A stretch of DNA of 54,868 nucleotides, taken from QHXW01 sp035297145. Its GTDB lineage: Bacteria; Acidobacteriota; Terriglobia; Bryobacterales; Bryobacteraceae. Each line of letters begins with the position of its first letter. The first letter of the stretch is position 1. The stretch lies in assembly GCA_035297145.1 (NCBI GenBank), contig DATGZN010000082.1, forward strand, positions 1-54,868, read 5' to 3'. Shown here piece by piece: positions 42,225 to 51,413 of the stretch. Below the pieces are notes generated by a model. That model did not search any database and was not told where the DNA came from. It worked only from the letters and a program-made list of their open reading frames with translations. Position numbers and translations under genes: made by a program.

Positions 42225-43289
42225 ATGGCAGTAACGATCAAAGACGTTGCAAAAAGGGCAAAGGTCGCCATTGGCACCGTCTCGCGTGTAATCAATGAGC
42301 ACGCCGATGTCGATCCGCAACTCCGCCAGCGCGTCGAAAAGGCCATCAAGGACCTGAACTATCGGCCCAATGCCCGCGCGCGAAGCTTCGTGCAGAACTC
42401 CACGCCCGTCATTTCCTTCATTCAGAGTAACCGCAAGCTGCTTCATGCCTTCCACTCCGATGTGCTGCAGAGTGTTGAGGAGTACTGCGCCGAAGAGGGT
42501 TACTATGTCATGTTTGCGCGTTACAACTACTCAGGCGAGACGAAGCGGGCGGACCTCAAACTGCCGAATGTTCTGCAAAGCCACGGCGTAGCGGACTGTC
42601 TGATCCTGGCCGGCATCAACTACGAGAACTTTACCGACAGCCTAGAGAAGCTCGGAGTTCCCTACGTGCTTTTCCGGAACACGTTCATCAGCAAGAGCCC
42701 GCGCCTACCCTTCGACCACGTCGGCTGGGATGACTTCAGTAGCTCATACGAAGCTGCCAAGTACCTGATTCAATTGGGACACCGCGACATCTGGTACATC
42801 GCGGATTGTTCGCTGCCGTGGTATCAAGTGCGATATGACGGCTACGCACAGGCTATGCGCGAGTCCGGTCTTGAGCCTCGCGGACAAACGGTCGCTCTTT
42901 CGGAGAACTACTACGCAAACGGGTATGCCTGCATGGAGCTTATTCTGCAGAGTGCTAGTCCTGTCACTGCGGTTTTTGCCGGATATGATGACATCGTCTA
43001 TGGGGCATGGGATGCGCTCCAGAAGCACGGCTTGACTGTGCCCGGCGACGTGAGCCTGGTAGGCTTTCACGATGAGGACCAGGCGCAATTCAAGGTTCCG
43101 CCGCTGACCACGGTTCGCGTCGACAAGTTTGCTTTGGGACGGCAACTCGCCAGGATGGCCATCGACAAGTTGAAGATCCCCGGCAAACGATTACCCGAAA
43201 TAATCATCCCTACCAGCCTGGTCAAACGCGGTACAACGCGTCCCCTGTCGCGCGACAGCTCCACTGTGGAAAACGGCAATAGTCAGTAA
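42225..43289 (+). CDS. LacI-family transcriptional regulator
   Basis: 354 residues. N-terminal helix-turn-helix and hinge (TIKDVAKRAKVAIGTVSRVINEHADVDPQLRQRVEKAIKDLNYRPNARARS), then a type I periplasmic-binding-like sensor domain (about 65-335: HGVADCLILAGI, AVFAGYDDIVYGAWDALQKHGLTVPGDVSLVGFHDE, LTTVRVDKFALGRQLARMA). It should bind a sugar or sugar acid and repress in its absence. It sits between the two divergent operons of the glycan locus, and the same TGAA-N4-TTCA motif lies at its own promoter and those of its neighbours. The effector is unknown. Confidence 0.95.
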   Translation: MAVTIKDVAKRAKVAIGTVSRVINEHADVDPQLRQRVEKAIKDLNYRPNARARSFVQNSTPVISFIQSNRKLLHAFHSDVLQSVEEYCAEEGYYVMFARYNYSGETKRADLKLPNVLQSHGVADCLILAGINYENFTDSLEKLGVPYVLFRNTFISKSPRLPFDHVGWDDFSSSYEAAKYLIQLGHRDIWYIADCSLPWYQVRYDGYAQAMRESGLEPRGQTVALSENYYANGYACMELILQSASPVTAVFAGYDDIVYGAWDALQKHGLTVPGDVSLVGFHDEDQAQFKVPPLTTVRVDKFALGRQLARMAIDKLKIPGKRLPEIIIPTSLVKRGTTRPLSRDSSTVENGNSQ

Positions 43290-43340
43290 ATAGTATCCAT
43301 GCATCTGGCCCATCGCCGGCGCCGTTCGTCCAGAAAAACC

Positions 43341-43392
43341 TTGACTTTCCCCCCGGAAGCGACCTAACCTGTCCACGATGAAACATTTCATC
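43341..43392 (+). promoter_or_regulatory. promoter and operator of the propeller-lyase operon
   Basis: TTGACT (43341-43346) and TAACCT (43365-43370) at 18 bases. GATGAAACATTTCATC (43377-43392) has perfect 7-base arms and covers the predicted transcription start and the first ATG. It is the best match to the LacI-type motif in the window. The transcript may be leaderless. Confidence 0.65.
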
Positions 43393-44619
43393 AAACGGTG
43401 GCAACTGGCTTTCTGGACCACGTCCGCGTTAGCCGTAGCGGCGTTTGCGCAGGGCGCTGGCGGTCCTGCGCCGTCCTCGGATGTCCCCTCATTTGTCGTC
43501 CGGGAGGCTTCGCTAATTCAGATGCCGGGGGTCGAGGTGCCCGAACGCAGCCTGCTGCACGAGGCCGACTCGAACAACCCGTTGCACTGGGATGGCGACA
43601 CGCTTTATCTGTTTAACAACTACGGTCATCCTTGGCGCACGTCCGGGCCGGATGTCGAGCACCTGGGTGGACGTATCTCCGTGCGCCTGGGTGAACTCAA
43701 CGACAAAATGCCGCTCTGGATCGAGGCCACCTGGAAGGATGGTGATGGCACGCTGTTCGGGGCTTATCATTTCGAGCCGCACACGGTCTGCTTCGCCAAC
43801 AGCCATCTTCCTACCGCGCCAAGGATCGGATGGGCACGCTCGCGGGATAACGGTGCCACCTGGGAGGACCTGGGTTTCATCATCTCGGCCAACCCTTGCG
43901 CCATCAAATGCGATACGCAGAGCCCTTGGGATGCAGGTGGCACGGGCGATTTCGTGTTTCTGCCCGATCAGAGCAAGAAATACTTCTACTTCTTCGGAAC
44001 CAGTTACGACTCGGAGTTCCCTGAGCAGGGAATCTTTGCGGCGCGAATGCGCTACGTCGATCGCAACAATCCGGCGGGCAAGGTCATGAAGTTCCACAAA
44101 GGCGCGTGGAGCGAGCCTGGAATCTGGGGACACTTGACACCGGTATTTCCCGCACGCCGGGACTATCACCGCAAGGATGGGATCATGTTCTGGGGGCCGG
44201 CCGTCCACTGGAACACGTACCTCAACAGGTACGTTATGGTCCTCAACCACGCCATTGATACGAAACTGACCAATGACGGAATCTTCATTACATACAACCA
44301 CCGCCTGGATGACGTGAACGGCTGGACCAAGCCCCAAATGTTACTGGACCGGCCGGGAATGCTGAATGGAACCGCTATAGGCTCCGTTTCCGCCGATGGA
44401 ATGCTCGTTGTTCCGCAGGGCGTCTATTACGGCGAATTGCGGCCCTCCGGGAGGGGCACGGTGATTGCGGACACCCTCTCGAGCGGCTGGTATCCCCAGA
44501 TCGTCGGAACGGCGAAGGGGGAGACGGACAAGATTTGCGGCCGAACCGGACGCATTTTCCTCACCGGGATGTCGCGATTCGAGGTCACATTCTATCAGCC
44601 CGGGGAGAAGGCTCAATGA
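43378..44619 (+). CDS. secreted Asp-box propeller protein, paralogue 1
   Basis: 413 residues from ATG 43378. A signal peptide ends near AFAQG. One clear Asp box is present (SRDNGATW) as in sialidase/BNR propellers; FLPDQ...YFYFFGTSY and GIMFWGPAVHWNTYLNRYVMVLNHA resemble blades of five-bladed propeller glycosidases (GH43/GH117-like). Catalytic residues are not assigned. The next gene is a close paralogue over the whole length and starts on the last bases of this one (ATGA). First gene of a five-gene rightward operon whose LacI-type operator overlaps its start. Confidence 0.75.
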   Translation: MKHFIKRWQLAFWTTSALAVAAFAQGAGGPAPSSDVPSFVVREASLIQMPGVEVPERSLLHEADSNNPLHWDGDTLYLFNNYGHPWRTSGPDVEHLGGRISVRLGELNDKMPLWIEATWKDGDGTLFGAYHFEPHTVCFANSHLPTAPRIGWARSRDNGATWEDLGFIISANPCAIKCDTQSPWDAGGTGDFVFLPDQSKKYFYFFGTSYDSEFPEQGIFAARMRYVDRNNPAGKVMKFHKGAWSEPGIWGHLTPVFPARRDYHRKDGIMFWGPAVHWNTYLNRYVMVLNHAIDTKLTNDGIFITYNHRLDDVNGWTKPQMLLDRPGMLNGTAIGSVSADGMLVVPQGVYYGELRPSGRGTVIADTLSSGWYPQIVGTAKGETDKICGRTGRIFLTGMSRFEVTFYQPGEKAQ

Positions 44620-45755
44620 ACTTCCTCCAAGTCGTCGTCATCGCTTTACTTGCGTCATCATTCGTGGGGCCAGGGGTGGGGGCGAACGAACATCCCTCTG
44701 CGATCCTCTCCGACGCGCCTCCGTTGATGTTGCCCGGCGTTGATGTCCCCGAGCGAGACCTGCACCAGGAGTCAGACTCGAACAGCCCGCTCCACTGGGA
44801 CGGAGAGACCTTGTTTGTCTTTAACTCCTATGAGCATTCCTGGCGCAGTTCCGGACCGGACCTCTTCCACCTGGGGAACAGAATACGCACGCAGCTTGAG
44901 GGATTGAACGATAAGCTGCCGATCTGGATCGAAGCCACTTGGAAGGATGACGCCAGCGGCACACTCTACGCCGCATATCATTACGAGCCCGACCTGATCT
45001 GCTTCTCCAACCGGCATCTGCCCACGATGCCCAAGATCGGATGGATGCGCTCGCAAGACAACGGCGAGACTTGGGAAGACCTGGGATTCATCATCGAGGC
45101 CAAGCCCTGCGCCGTTAAGTGCGATACCGAGAGCCCGTGGGACGCCGGCGGTACCGGCGATTTCGTCTTTGTTCCAGACCCGACAACGGAATTCTTCTAC
45201 TTCTTCGGAACCAGCTACGATCCGCGTGTCGAAGAGCAAGGCGTCTGGGCCGCGCGGATGCGCGTGGGGGACCGCGATAATCCCGTGGGAAAGGTCTGGA
45301 AGTGGCACAAAGGCGCATGGAGCGAGCCCGCGCTGTGGGGCCATGTAACGCCTGTCTTTCCATCCGAGGGTGATTATCACCGTGAAGATGGCTCGATGTT
45401 TTGGGGGCCGGCCATTCACTGGAACACCCATCTCAATACCTACGTGATGCTCCTCAACCACGCCGTGGACACGAAGCTAACGACGGACGGCATCTTCATC
45501 AGCTACAACCCGCGTTTGGAAGACTCCGCCGGCTGGAGCAAGCCAGCCATGATCATTAACCGGGCGGACATACAGAAAGCGGTGGCGGGCGCCAGTGTCT
45601 CACCCTCAGTACTGAACAATGGTTGGTATCCGCAGGTCATCGGGACCGAAAAAGGAGAGACAGACAAGATTGCGGGCCGGACAGGCCGTTTTTTCATGGG
45701 CGGCATCTCGCGAAAGAAAATCACCTTCCTGAAGCCAGGAGAGAAACTGCCGTGA
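44616..45755 (+). CDS. secreted Asp-box propeller protein, paralogue 2
   Basis: 379 residues from ATG 44616 with a signal peptide (MNFLQVVVIALLASSFVG). It matches paralogue 1 from the LMLPGVDVPERDLHQESDSNSPLHWDG region to the GETDKIAGRTGRFF end, with the Asp box as SQDNGETW. Shorter than paralogue 1 by a segment near residue 330, where paralogue 1 has an additional GVYYGELRPSGRG loop. Recent tandem duplication is likely; the loop may change substrate. GTG of the next gene overlaps the stop. Confidence 0.75.
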   Translation: MNFLQVVVIALLASSFVGPGVGANEHPSAILSDAPPLMLPGVDVPERDLHQESDSNSPLHWDGETLFVFNSYEHSWRSSGPDLFHLGNRIRTQLEGLNDKLPIWIEATWKDDASGTLYAAYHYEPDLICFSNRHLPTMPKIGWMRSQDNGETWEDLGFIIEAKPCAVKCDTESPWDAGGTGDFVFVPDPTTEFFYFFGTSYDPRVEEQGVWAARMRVGDRDNPVGKVWKWHKGAWSEPALWGHVTPVFPSEGDYHREDGSMFWGPAIHWNTHLNTYVMLLNHAVDTKLTTDGIFISYNPRLEDSAGWSKPAMIINRADIQKAVAGASVSPSVLNNGWYPQVIGTEKGETDKIAGRTGRFFMGGISRKKITFLKPGEKLP

Positions 45756-47461
45756 GCGCTGTGGAAATCAGTCGCAGGCGATTCGTGCGCACGTCGGCGC
45801 TCGCATTGAGTGGCGTGATCGCACGCCCAGCCGGGGCGCAAGGCCAGAAAGCAATTACGGTCGTCCCGAAATCCCGCCCGCCGGCGCGCACGCTATATGC
45901 CTTTCGCGCAAGTGATCTGACCTCCTGGTCCTGGGATCTCAGACTGGCGCTCTCATGCCTGCAAGGCATCGCGAACCGGGCACAGCCGCAGCTTTATCTC
46001 ATTCACGATCGCTATGACGAGCTCTGGCTGGACTGGCTGCGGGAGCGTGGTGACATCGACAAGATCGAGTGGCCCGAGATCGGCCAGGTTTTCGAGCGCT
46101 TCCTGCCATCAGTTTCCCAGATGTTCGTCACCGACCCAACGGTCCCCGCGAGCGTTAACGTCGCGACCATGCTAGCAGCCGTGCGCGGCGGCCTGGTTGC
46201 CACCCCGGCGATCGCCGACCAGTTCAGCCTTCCGATGGGAGTGAGTCCCGACTCCAGCGCAACGGGTCTCGATTTGAGAACGTTTCGTTGGAAGAAGGAC
46301 CTGGACGCGTACAAATGGGCTTACCAGCAGTTGGGCGAACAGCTCTCCCGCCAGGCCGTTGCGATACTCGCGCCCGAAGAGGTGGCGCTGCGCGACTATC
46401 TGGTTGAGTTCAAAATTCCGATTCTGTGGATCTCGGGGCCCCAGGACGAAGAAAGGAATCCAAAGGCGTCCTCGGAAGAAGAACTGAAGTTTGCCCGCGA
46501 CATTCTGATGCAGTGGCCGCCGAATATTCCGTGCCTTGGCTGGCCAACGAGCGGCGATAAGCTGGGCGGCATCGGAGAGACGCCCGGCGTTCGCCTGACC
46601 AGCCAGTGCGCCAAATACTCCGCATGTACAGCGTTTGATGCCTACTCTCCGACTGTCGGCAACCTCTCGGTTCATTCCGGCACATCAGCAACGTTTCGGC
46701 AAAACGTTCCAGCGGTGAAGCTAGACCGTGCCAAGGTGTATCTGGCTTTCATCCGCTCCGATGGAGATGGCTGGAACTTCCACCGGCACTATTACCGCAA
46801 ACTCTTCGACGACCCCCAACATGGAAGTGTGCCGATTGGGTGGCAGATCTCTGGGAGCGCGGTGGATGGCCAACCCGACATTCTGGATTACTACTACCGG
46901 CACGCGCGCCCGGGCGATTGCTTCCTAAACGCTCTTACGGGGCTGGGTTACATTCACGAAGAAGATTACGCGGCGAACTACCCGCCGGCCGAGCGCGAGC
47001 AAATCTGGCGGGATTATGTGCGCGCTTCGGATGCGTACCGCAAACGACTTGATGCTACCGTGATGGCGACGTACGCGGAGATGCGGCCCGAACGCCTGGA
47101 TCTTTTGGCGGAACGTCCGGGTCTTTCAGCGATCTTCGCTAACTACGGAAGGAGTCGCATCACCACATTCGGTAATCTCGTCACTGTGGTGGGGGGTGTC
47201 CCGGTTTTTCGGGCGATCGATCGCCCGCCGGGCCCATTCACGTTCACTCCGTCGGCGCGCCGCGATGCTGTGTACTACATGGTCAACGAGATCAAGCGCT
47301 GGACCCCGCCGCAACGTCCGGCCTTCCTGCATGTGTTTCTAGCAAACTGGCTCACCAGCCTGGATATGGCGGAAGGTATCGTCAAAGGGTTGGGAAGTGA
47401 GTACGTGCCCGTGCGCCCTGACCAGTTGGGGCCACTGTACCAGCAATCGCGAAGCGGATAG
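45752..47461 (+). CDS. GxGYxYP-family putative glycoside hydrolase, Tat-exported
   Basis: 569 residues from GTG 45752, with GGAGAG eight bases upstream. SRRRFVRTSALALSG is a twin-arginine signal. The body has YAFRASDLTSWSWDLRLALSCLQGIANR and the family signature region ALTGLGYIHEEDY, a variant of GxGYxYP in which the last tyrosine-proline is HE. The family (PF14323-type) is thought to contain glycoside hydrolases but has no well established activity. Coupled to the propeller gene upstream (GTGA) and followed after 12 bases by the lyase-like gene. Confidence 0.75.
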   Translation: MSAVEISRRRFVRTSALALSGVIARPAGAQGQKAITVVPKSRPPARTLYAFRASDLTSWSWDLRLALSCLQGIANRAQPQLYLIHDRYDELWLDWLRERGDIDKIEWPEIGQVFERFLPSVSQMFVTDPTVPASVNVATMLAAVRGGLVATPAIADQFSLPMGVSPDSSATGLDLRTFRWKKDLDAYKWAYQQLGEQLSRQAVAILAPEEVALRDYLVEFKIPILWISGPQDEERNPKASSEEELKFARDILMQWPPNIPCLGWPTSGDKLGGIGETPGVRLTSQCAKYSACTAFDAYSPTVGNLSVHSGTSATFRQNVPAVKLDRAKVYLAFIRSDGDGWNFHRHYYRKLFDDPQHGSVPIGWQISGSAVDGQPDILDYYYRHARPGDCFLNALTGLGYIHEEDYAANYPPAEREQIWRDYVRASDAYRKRLDATVMATYAEMRPERLDLLAERPGLSAIFANYGRSRITTFGNLVTVVGGVPVFRAIDRPPGPFTFTPSARRDAVYYMVNEIKRWTPPQRPAFLHVFLANWLTSLDMAEGIVKGLGSEYVPVRPDQLGPLYQQSRSG

Positions 47462-47473
47462 GCTGTATTGCAG

Positions 47474-50053
47474 ATGCCAGAGGAACGTAGCAAGTTCTCC
47501 CGCCGCAGGCTTCTGCGCCGCACGCTAGCGACTGGCACGGCCGCTTCGCTCGGTCCGATTGCACGTGCCGCAGCGTCAGGACAGCCGGCTCCTGCACGGC
47601 GCCAGACCGGGATCACCATCCACGTGGCCCCGCCCGCGGGACCCGCACCGCTCGGAGCGCCGGTTGAGACGAGCGTTCCTTTTCCACCCGGCTGCCTGCA
47701 GCGCACGGAGACACTGGCGGTCCTGTCGCCAGACAGAAACCCTGTCTTGGCGCAGATGCGCTCTGGATCGAACTGGCCTGATGGCAGCATCCGATGGCTC
47801 ATTCTGGCGTTCGAGGCTGAATCCGGCCCCGGCGATTACGTGCTTCAGGAAGGTACGGGTCGTTCAGCGACTGATCTTGTGACCAACCAAAAAGGACAGA
47901 TCGTGGCGGACACCGGAGAGCTGGTTGTGACAATAACGGAATCCGGTTCTGAATTGATCAGTCTCGCGGCTCGTGGGCCGGATGCGGCGGCGCACGACAT
48001 CCTCTCCCGTGGCTGTGATCTTGTATTGATCCGCCACGATGGAACGGAATTCCGCGCCTCGCGTGCCGGGGAGAACCGCCGAGTTGCCGTCGAGGAGCGA
48101 GGGCCGCTGCGGGCTTCGATTCGCTGTGAAGGACAATGCCGGGCATCGGGCGGAGATCGTTTGTTTGACTACATCCTGCGGTGGACCGTTTACAGAGGCC
48201 GCCCCGAGGTTCTCGTTTCTGCTACTTGGATCAACACCACGGACAACCCCGCGGAGCAAGTGCGCGATATTCGCTTGTCATTGCCGTTTCACTTCGAGCC
48301 GGACCGCCTCGTGATCGGCTGCGAAAGCGGGGTCTATGACGGTCCATTTCAGAAGGACCAGCCCGTCTACGTGGTCCAGGAAGATCACGACTCCTATTGG
48401 ACCAAGGTGCAGAATCCGGACGGCCGGGTGCAGAACCTGTCGAGCGGCGCGTGCAATGGCGAGCACTGTCCCGGATGGTTGTACGCCCGCAACCAGAACC
48501 GCTGTTTGGGTGTGCTTGTCCCGAACTTCTGGCAGGAATACCCGAACGAGCTGGCTCTCCGGTCCGGCGAACTCAGCGTCGGGTTGTGGCCCCAGCACGC
48601 AACTGCTCACCTGCTGAGCAAACCGGTACTGCCTTCGAATCCTTTTGGGGAACGGCCCTACTCGAATACGAAGTACTGGCCTGTGATGCCACATCCGTAC
48701 ATCGCTTTCGTAGATGCGAAGACGAAGTGTCTGGACGCGCGGCAGGGCATGGCCAAGACACAGGACATAATCATTAGCCTGTGGGCTGGGCGAGGCGAAA
48801 CGCCGTCGTTCGAACGGAAATACTGGAGCAGAGCCTTGCAACCCGAACGAGGCCATCTCGACCCGGGTTACGTGGCTTCCACTGGGGCAGTGGGTTTGCT
48901 GAGCCCGCGAAATCCCCAGGCTTTTCCGAAGTTCGAGCAGTTGTTCGATGAGAGCTTCGGGTGGCTGAACCGCCACATCGATCAGATGAAATGCTACGGC
49001 AAGTTCGACTGTGGCGATTTCAAATACTTCACGGCTGCCACCGACTACATGTGCCACCCCGGTACGAAATGGGGCGAGATGGGCGAGATGCCCCGGGAAG
49101 GCTACTGGCATAACAACGAGCGTGATACTTTGCGAGGTCTGCTTCTCTACTACTATCGCAGCGGCGATCCCGCTGCCTGGGAGCGAGCCCGCATCGTGGC
49201 GCGGCATCTGTTCGACATCGACATTCGCCACCACCCCCACTGGGGCATGTGGACGCACAGTTACGGCCACTGTTACCTAGGCTTGGGTGAAGGAGGCGAA
49301 CCCGACCATTCTTGGCTGTTGGGAATGATCGATTGGGCGGACATTAGCGGCGATCCCGTGCTCCAACGCTGGATTTCCCACTGCGGCGATCGGCTGGCAG
49401 AGTGGAAAGCGGATTTTGCGCAGTCTGATACGCGATCCGTGTCGGTGTACTTGCACATGATGTGTCAGTTCTATCTTCACAATGGTCAATCCAAGTTCCG
49501 CGATGCGGCGACTCCCGCCGCTGAAGCCCTGCTGAAACTTCAAAACCTGAATGGCAGTTGGCCGGCGTACATGGGCAACCCTCAACAGCCCAGGATTGAA
49601 GGATTTGTGGAGCACGCTGTCGTTGCGCTTGCCGACTACTATGCGATTACAGGCGACAGACACATCTCAGATTCGCTGGATAGAGCGATCAAGTACTTAT
49701 TCGGTGAACGTGGCGAAGGCAAGGTGGATGTGGGCGAAACGCCGCTGGCACTGTACGCCCTCGCAGTACTCGCTGAAAAAACAGGTAAGGACCAGTACGC
49801 CGTCATAGCTAGATCGGTGCTTGAGAAGTTGCATGCCGCGTGGAATTTTTCCTCGGACCCGTACGGGCGCGGGGATCCCTGGGCACGATGGGTCATCAAC
49901 AATCCGGATGGAGCCAGAGGCACGGGACGCCCGCCGCAATTCCTGGGGCAAACTCGTCCACTATCACCCAGCTGCATCCTTGCGTACGGTCAGAACTGCG
50001 TCGCTGCGATTGCCAATCAAGATCATAAGACCGCATTTCGTACCGGGGCGTAG
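47474..50053 (+). CDS. exo-rhamnogalacturonan-lyase-like (PcRGLX/YetA) protein, Tat-exported
   Basis: 859 residues from ATG 47474. SRRRLLRRTLATGTAASLG is a twin-arginine signal. The N-terminal RIFT-barrel-like part has VETSVPFPPGCLQ...VLSPDRNPVLAQMRSGSNWPDGSIRWLILAF, a pattern of the PcRGLX/YetA family; a second beta domain and an alpha/alpha-toroid (about 480-840) follow. Members cleave rhamnose-uronate linkages (RG-I or Rha-GlcA caps of arabinogalactan) by elimination. This matches the GH105 enzyme in the divergent operon, which removes the resulting unsaturated uronate. The assignment is by motif memory only. Next gene starts 4 bases after the stop. Confidence 0.7.
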   Translation: MPEERSKFSRRRLLRRTLATGTAASLGPIARAAASGQPAPARRQTGITIHVAPPAGPAPLGAPVETSVPFPPGCLQRTETLAVLSPDRNPVLAQMRSGSNWPDGSIRWLILAFEAESGPGDYVLQEGTGRSATDLVTNQKGQIVADTGELVVTITESGSELISLAARGPDAAAHDILSRGCDLVLIRHDGTEFRASRAGENRRVAVEERGPLRASIRCEGQCRASGGDRLFDYILRWTVYRGRPEVLVSATWINTTDNPAEQVRDIRLSLPFHFEPDRLVIGCESGVYDGPFQKDQPVYVVQEDHDSYWTKVQNPDGRVQNLSSGACNGEHCPGWLYARNQNRCLGVLVPNFWQEYPNELALRSGELSVGLWPQHATAHLLSKPVLPSNPFGERPYSNTKYWPVMPHPYIAFVDAKTKCLDARQGMAKTQDIIISLWAGRGETPSFERKYWSRALQPERGHLDPGYVASTGAVGLLSPRNPQAFPKFEQLFDESFGWLNRHIDQMKCYGKFDCGDFKYFTAATDYMCHPGTKWGEMGEMPREGYWHNNERDTLRGLLLYYYRSGDPAAWERARIVARHLFDIDIRHHPHWGMWTHSYGHCYLGLGEGGEPDHSWLLGMIDWADISGDPVLQRWISHCGDRLAEWKADFAQSDTRSVSVYLHMMCQFYLHNGQSKFRDAATPAAEALLKLQNLNGSWPAYMGNPQQPRIEGFVEHAVVALADYYAITGDRHISDSLDRAIKYLFGERGEGKVDVGETPLALYALAVLAEKTGKDQYAVIARSVLEKLHAAWNFSSDPYGRGDPWARWVINNPDGARGTGRPPQFLGQTRPLSPSCILAYGQNCVAAIANQDHKTAFRTGA

Positions 50054-50057
50054 TGCT

Positions 50058-51413
50058 GTGTTATACCGCCTGTTCCTTTGGTCGCTCGCACTGGCAACGC
50101 TTGCGCCCGCTCCCCATCAGGCAAAAGCCGTGGAGACACCCATGCTCGTCCTGGTCTCAATCGACGGCCTTCGACCCGATTGCGTTCTGGATGCTGATAA
50201 GTACGGTCTGCGGATTCCCAACCTGCGGCGGCTGGTGCTGGAAGGCAGCTTTGCCACCGGGGTAAAGGGAGTGATACCCACAGTCACCTATCCAAGCCAC
50301 ACCACCATCGTCACTGGCGTCTGGCCGTCCAAGCACGGCATCTACGCCAATCATCCTTTCGATCCTTTTGGCAAGAACCAGGGCGGCTGGTATTGGTACG
50401 GGGAAGATATCCGGGTTCCAACGCTGTGGGACGCAGCGAGAGACGCGGGTCTGACCACGGCTAATGTCAACTGGCCAGTTACCGTCGGTGCCAGGATTAC
50501 CTATAACCTTCCGCAGATTTGGCGCGCCGGCACAGACGACGACCGCAAGCTGGTCCGCGCGCTTTCAACGACTGGGCTGCTCGATGAGTTGGAGCGAGAT
50601 CTTGGGCCTTACGCGAACGGTGAAGACGAGAGTATCGGTGGAGACGAGTTGCGTGGCCGGTTTGCGGCGCACCTGCTCGAGCGGAAAAGGCCCAATTTCA
50701 TGACTGTCTACTTTAGCGGGTTGGACGCCGAAGAGCACGTCTCCGGTCCGTTTAGTCCGGCCAGCCTGGCTGTTCTGGGGAGGATCGACGCGATTGTCGG
50801 TACCCTGCGCGGCACGGCCGAACGGGTCGGGGAAGGAGGGGCGGTATTTTGTGTGGTGTCGGATCACGGGTTCGTCAGGACCGATAAAGAAGTGAACTTG
50901 CTAACAGCGTTCCGAAGCGCGGGCTTGATCGAGTTCGATGAGAACAATCGAGTGACGTCCTGGCAAGCGACTACGTGGCAAGCTGGTGCCTCGGCTGCCG
51001 TTATGCTCAACCCCACCGCCGGCGGCGCGGTGGGGCCGAAAGTGCGGCAGCTACTCGAACGGCTCGCCAATGATCCGGAGAATGGCATCAGTGAGATGCT
51101 CCAAGCGGAGCGGTTGCATGCACTCGGCGGATTTCTGCATGCGGCATTTTTAATTGGCCTGAAGCCTGGGTACAGACTCGGCTCCAGGACCACGGGTCCC
51201 CTGGTGGTCGTCGCCAAGGCTGGCGGGATGCACGGCTATTTGCCGCAGCAGCCGGAAATGAACGCTTCCTTCTTTATTGTGGGGATGGGTACGCCCCCTG
51301 CTCATTCGCTGGGCGAAATCGACATGCGTGCTATCGCTCCTACCCTTGCTGGTTGCCTTGGAATCGCGCTTCCGTCGGCGGATAGGAAATCCAGCCTAAG
51401 CGGAGTGCGATAA
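50058..51413 (+). CDS. alkaline-phosphatase-superfamily phosphodiesterase (NPP type)
   Basis: 451 residues from GTG 50058, signal peptide to about residue 24. Metal and nucleophile motifs of type I phosphodiesterases/nucleotide pyrophosphatases: VSIDGLRPD (Asp36), PTVTYPSHTT with the nucleophile Thr near 77, FSGLDAEEHVSG, VSDHGF and AGGMHGYLP near the end. All six metal-ligand positions seem present. It would hydrolyse phosphate mono- or diesters outside the cytoplasm. Being the last gene of a glycan operon, it may act on phosphorylated or phosphodiester-linked glycans; the substrate is unknown. Confidence 0.85.
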   Translation: MLYRLFLWSLALATLAPAPHQAKAVETPMLVLVSIDGLRPDCVLDADKYGLRIPNLRRLVLEGSFATGVKGVIPTVTYPSHTTIVTGVWPSKHGIYANHPFDPFGKNQGGWYWYGEDIRVPTLWDAARDAGLTTANVNWPVTVGARITYNLPQIWRAGTDDDRKLVRALSTTGLLDELERDLGPYANGEDESIGGDELRGRFAAHLLERKRPNFMTVYFSGLDAEEHVSGPFSPASLAVLGRIDAIVGTLRGTAERVGEGGAVFCVVSDHGFVRTDKEVNLLTAFRSAGLIEFDENNRVTSWQATTWQAGASAAVMLNPTAGGAVGPKVRQLLERLANDPENGISEMLQAERLHALGGFLHAAFLIGLKPGYRLGSRTTGPLVVVAKAGGMHGYLPQQPEMNASFFIVGMGTPPAHSLGEIDMRAIAPTLAGCLGIALPSADRKSSLSGVR

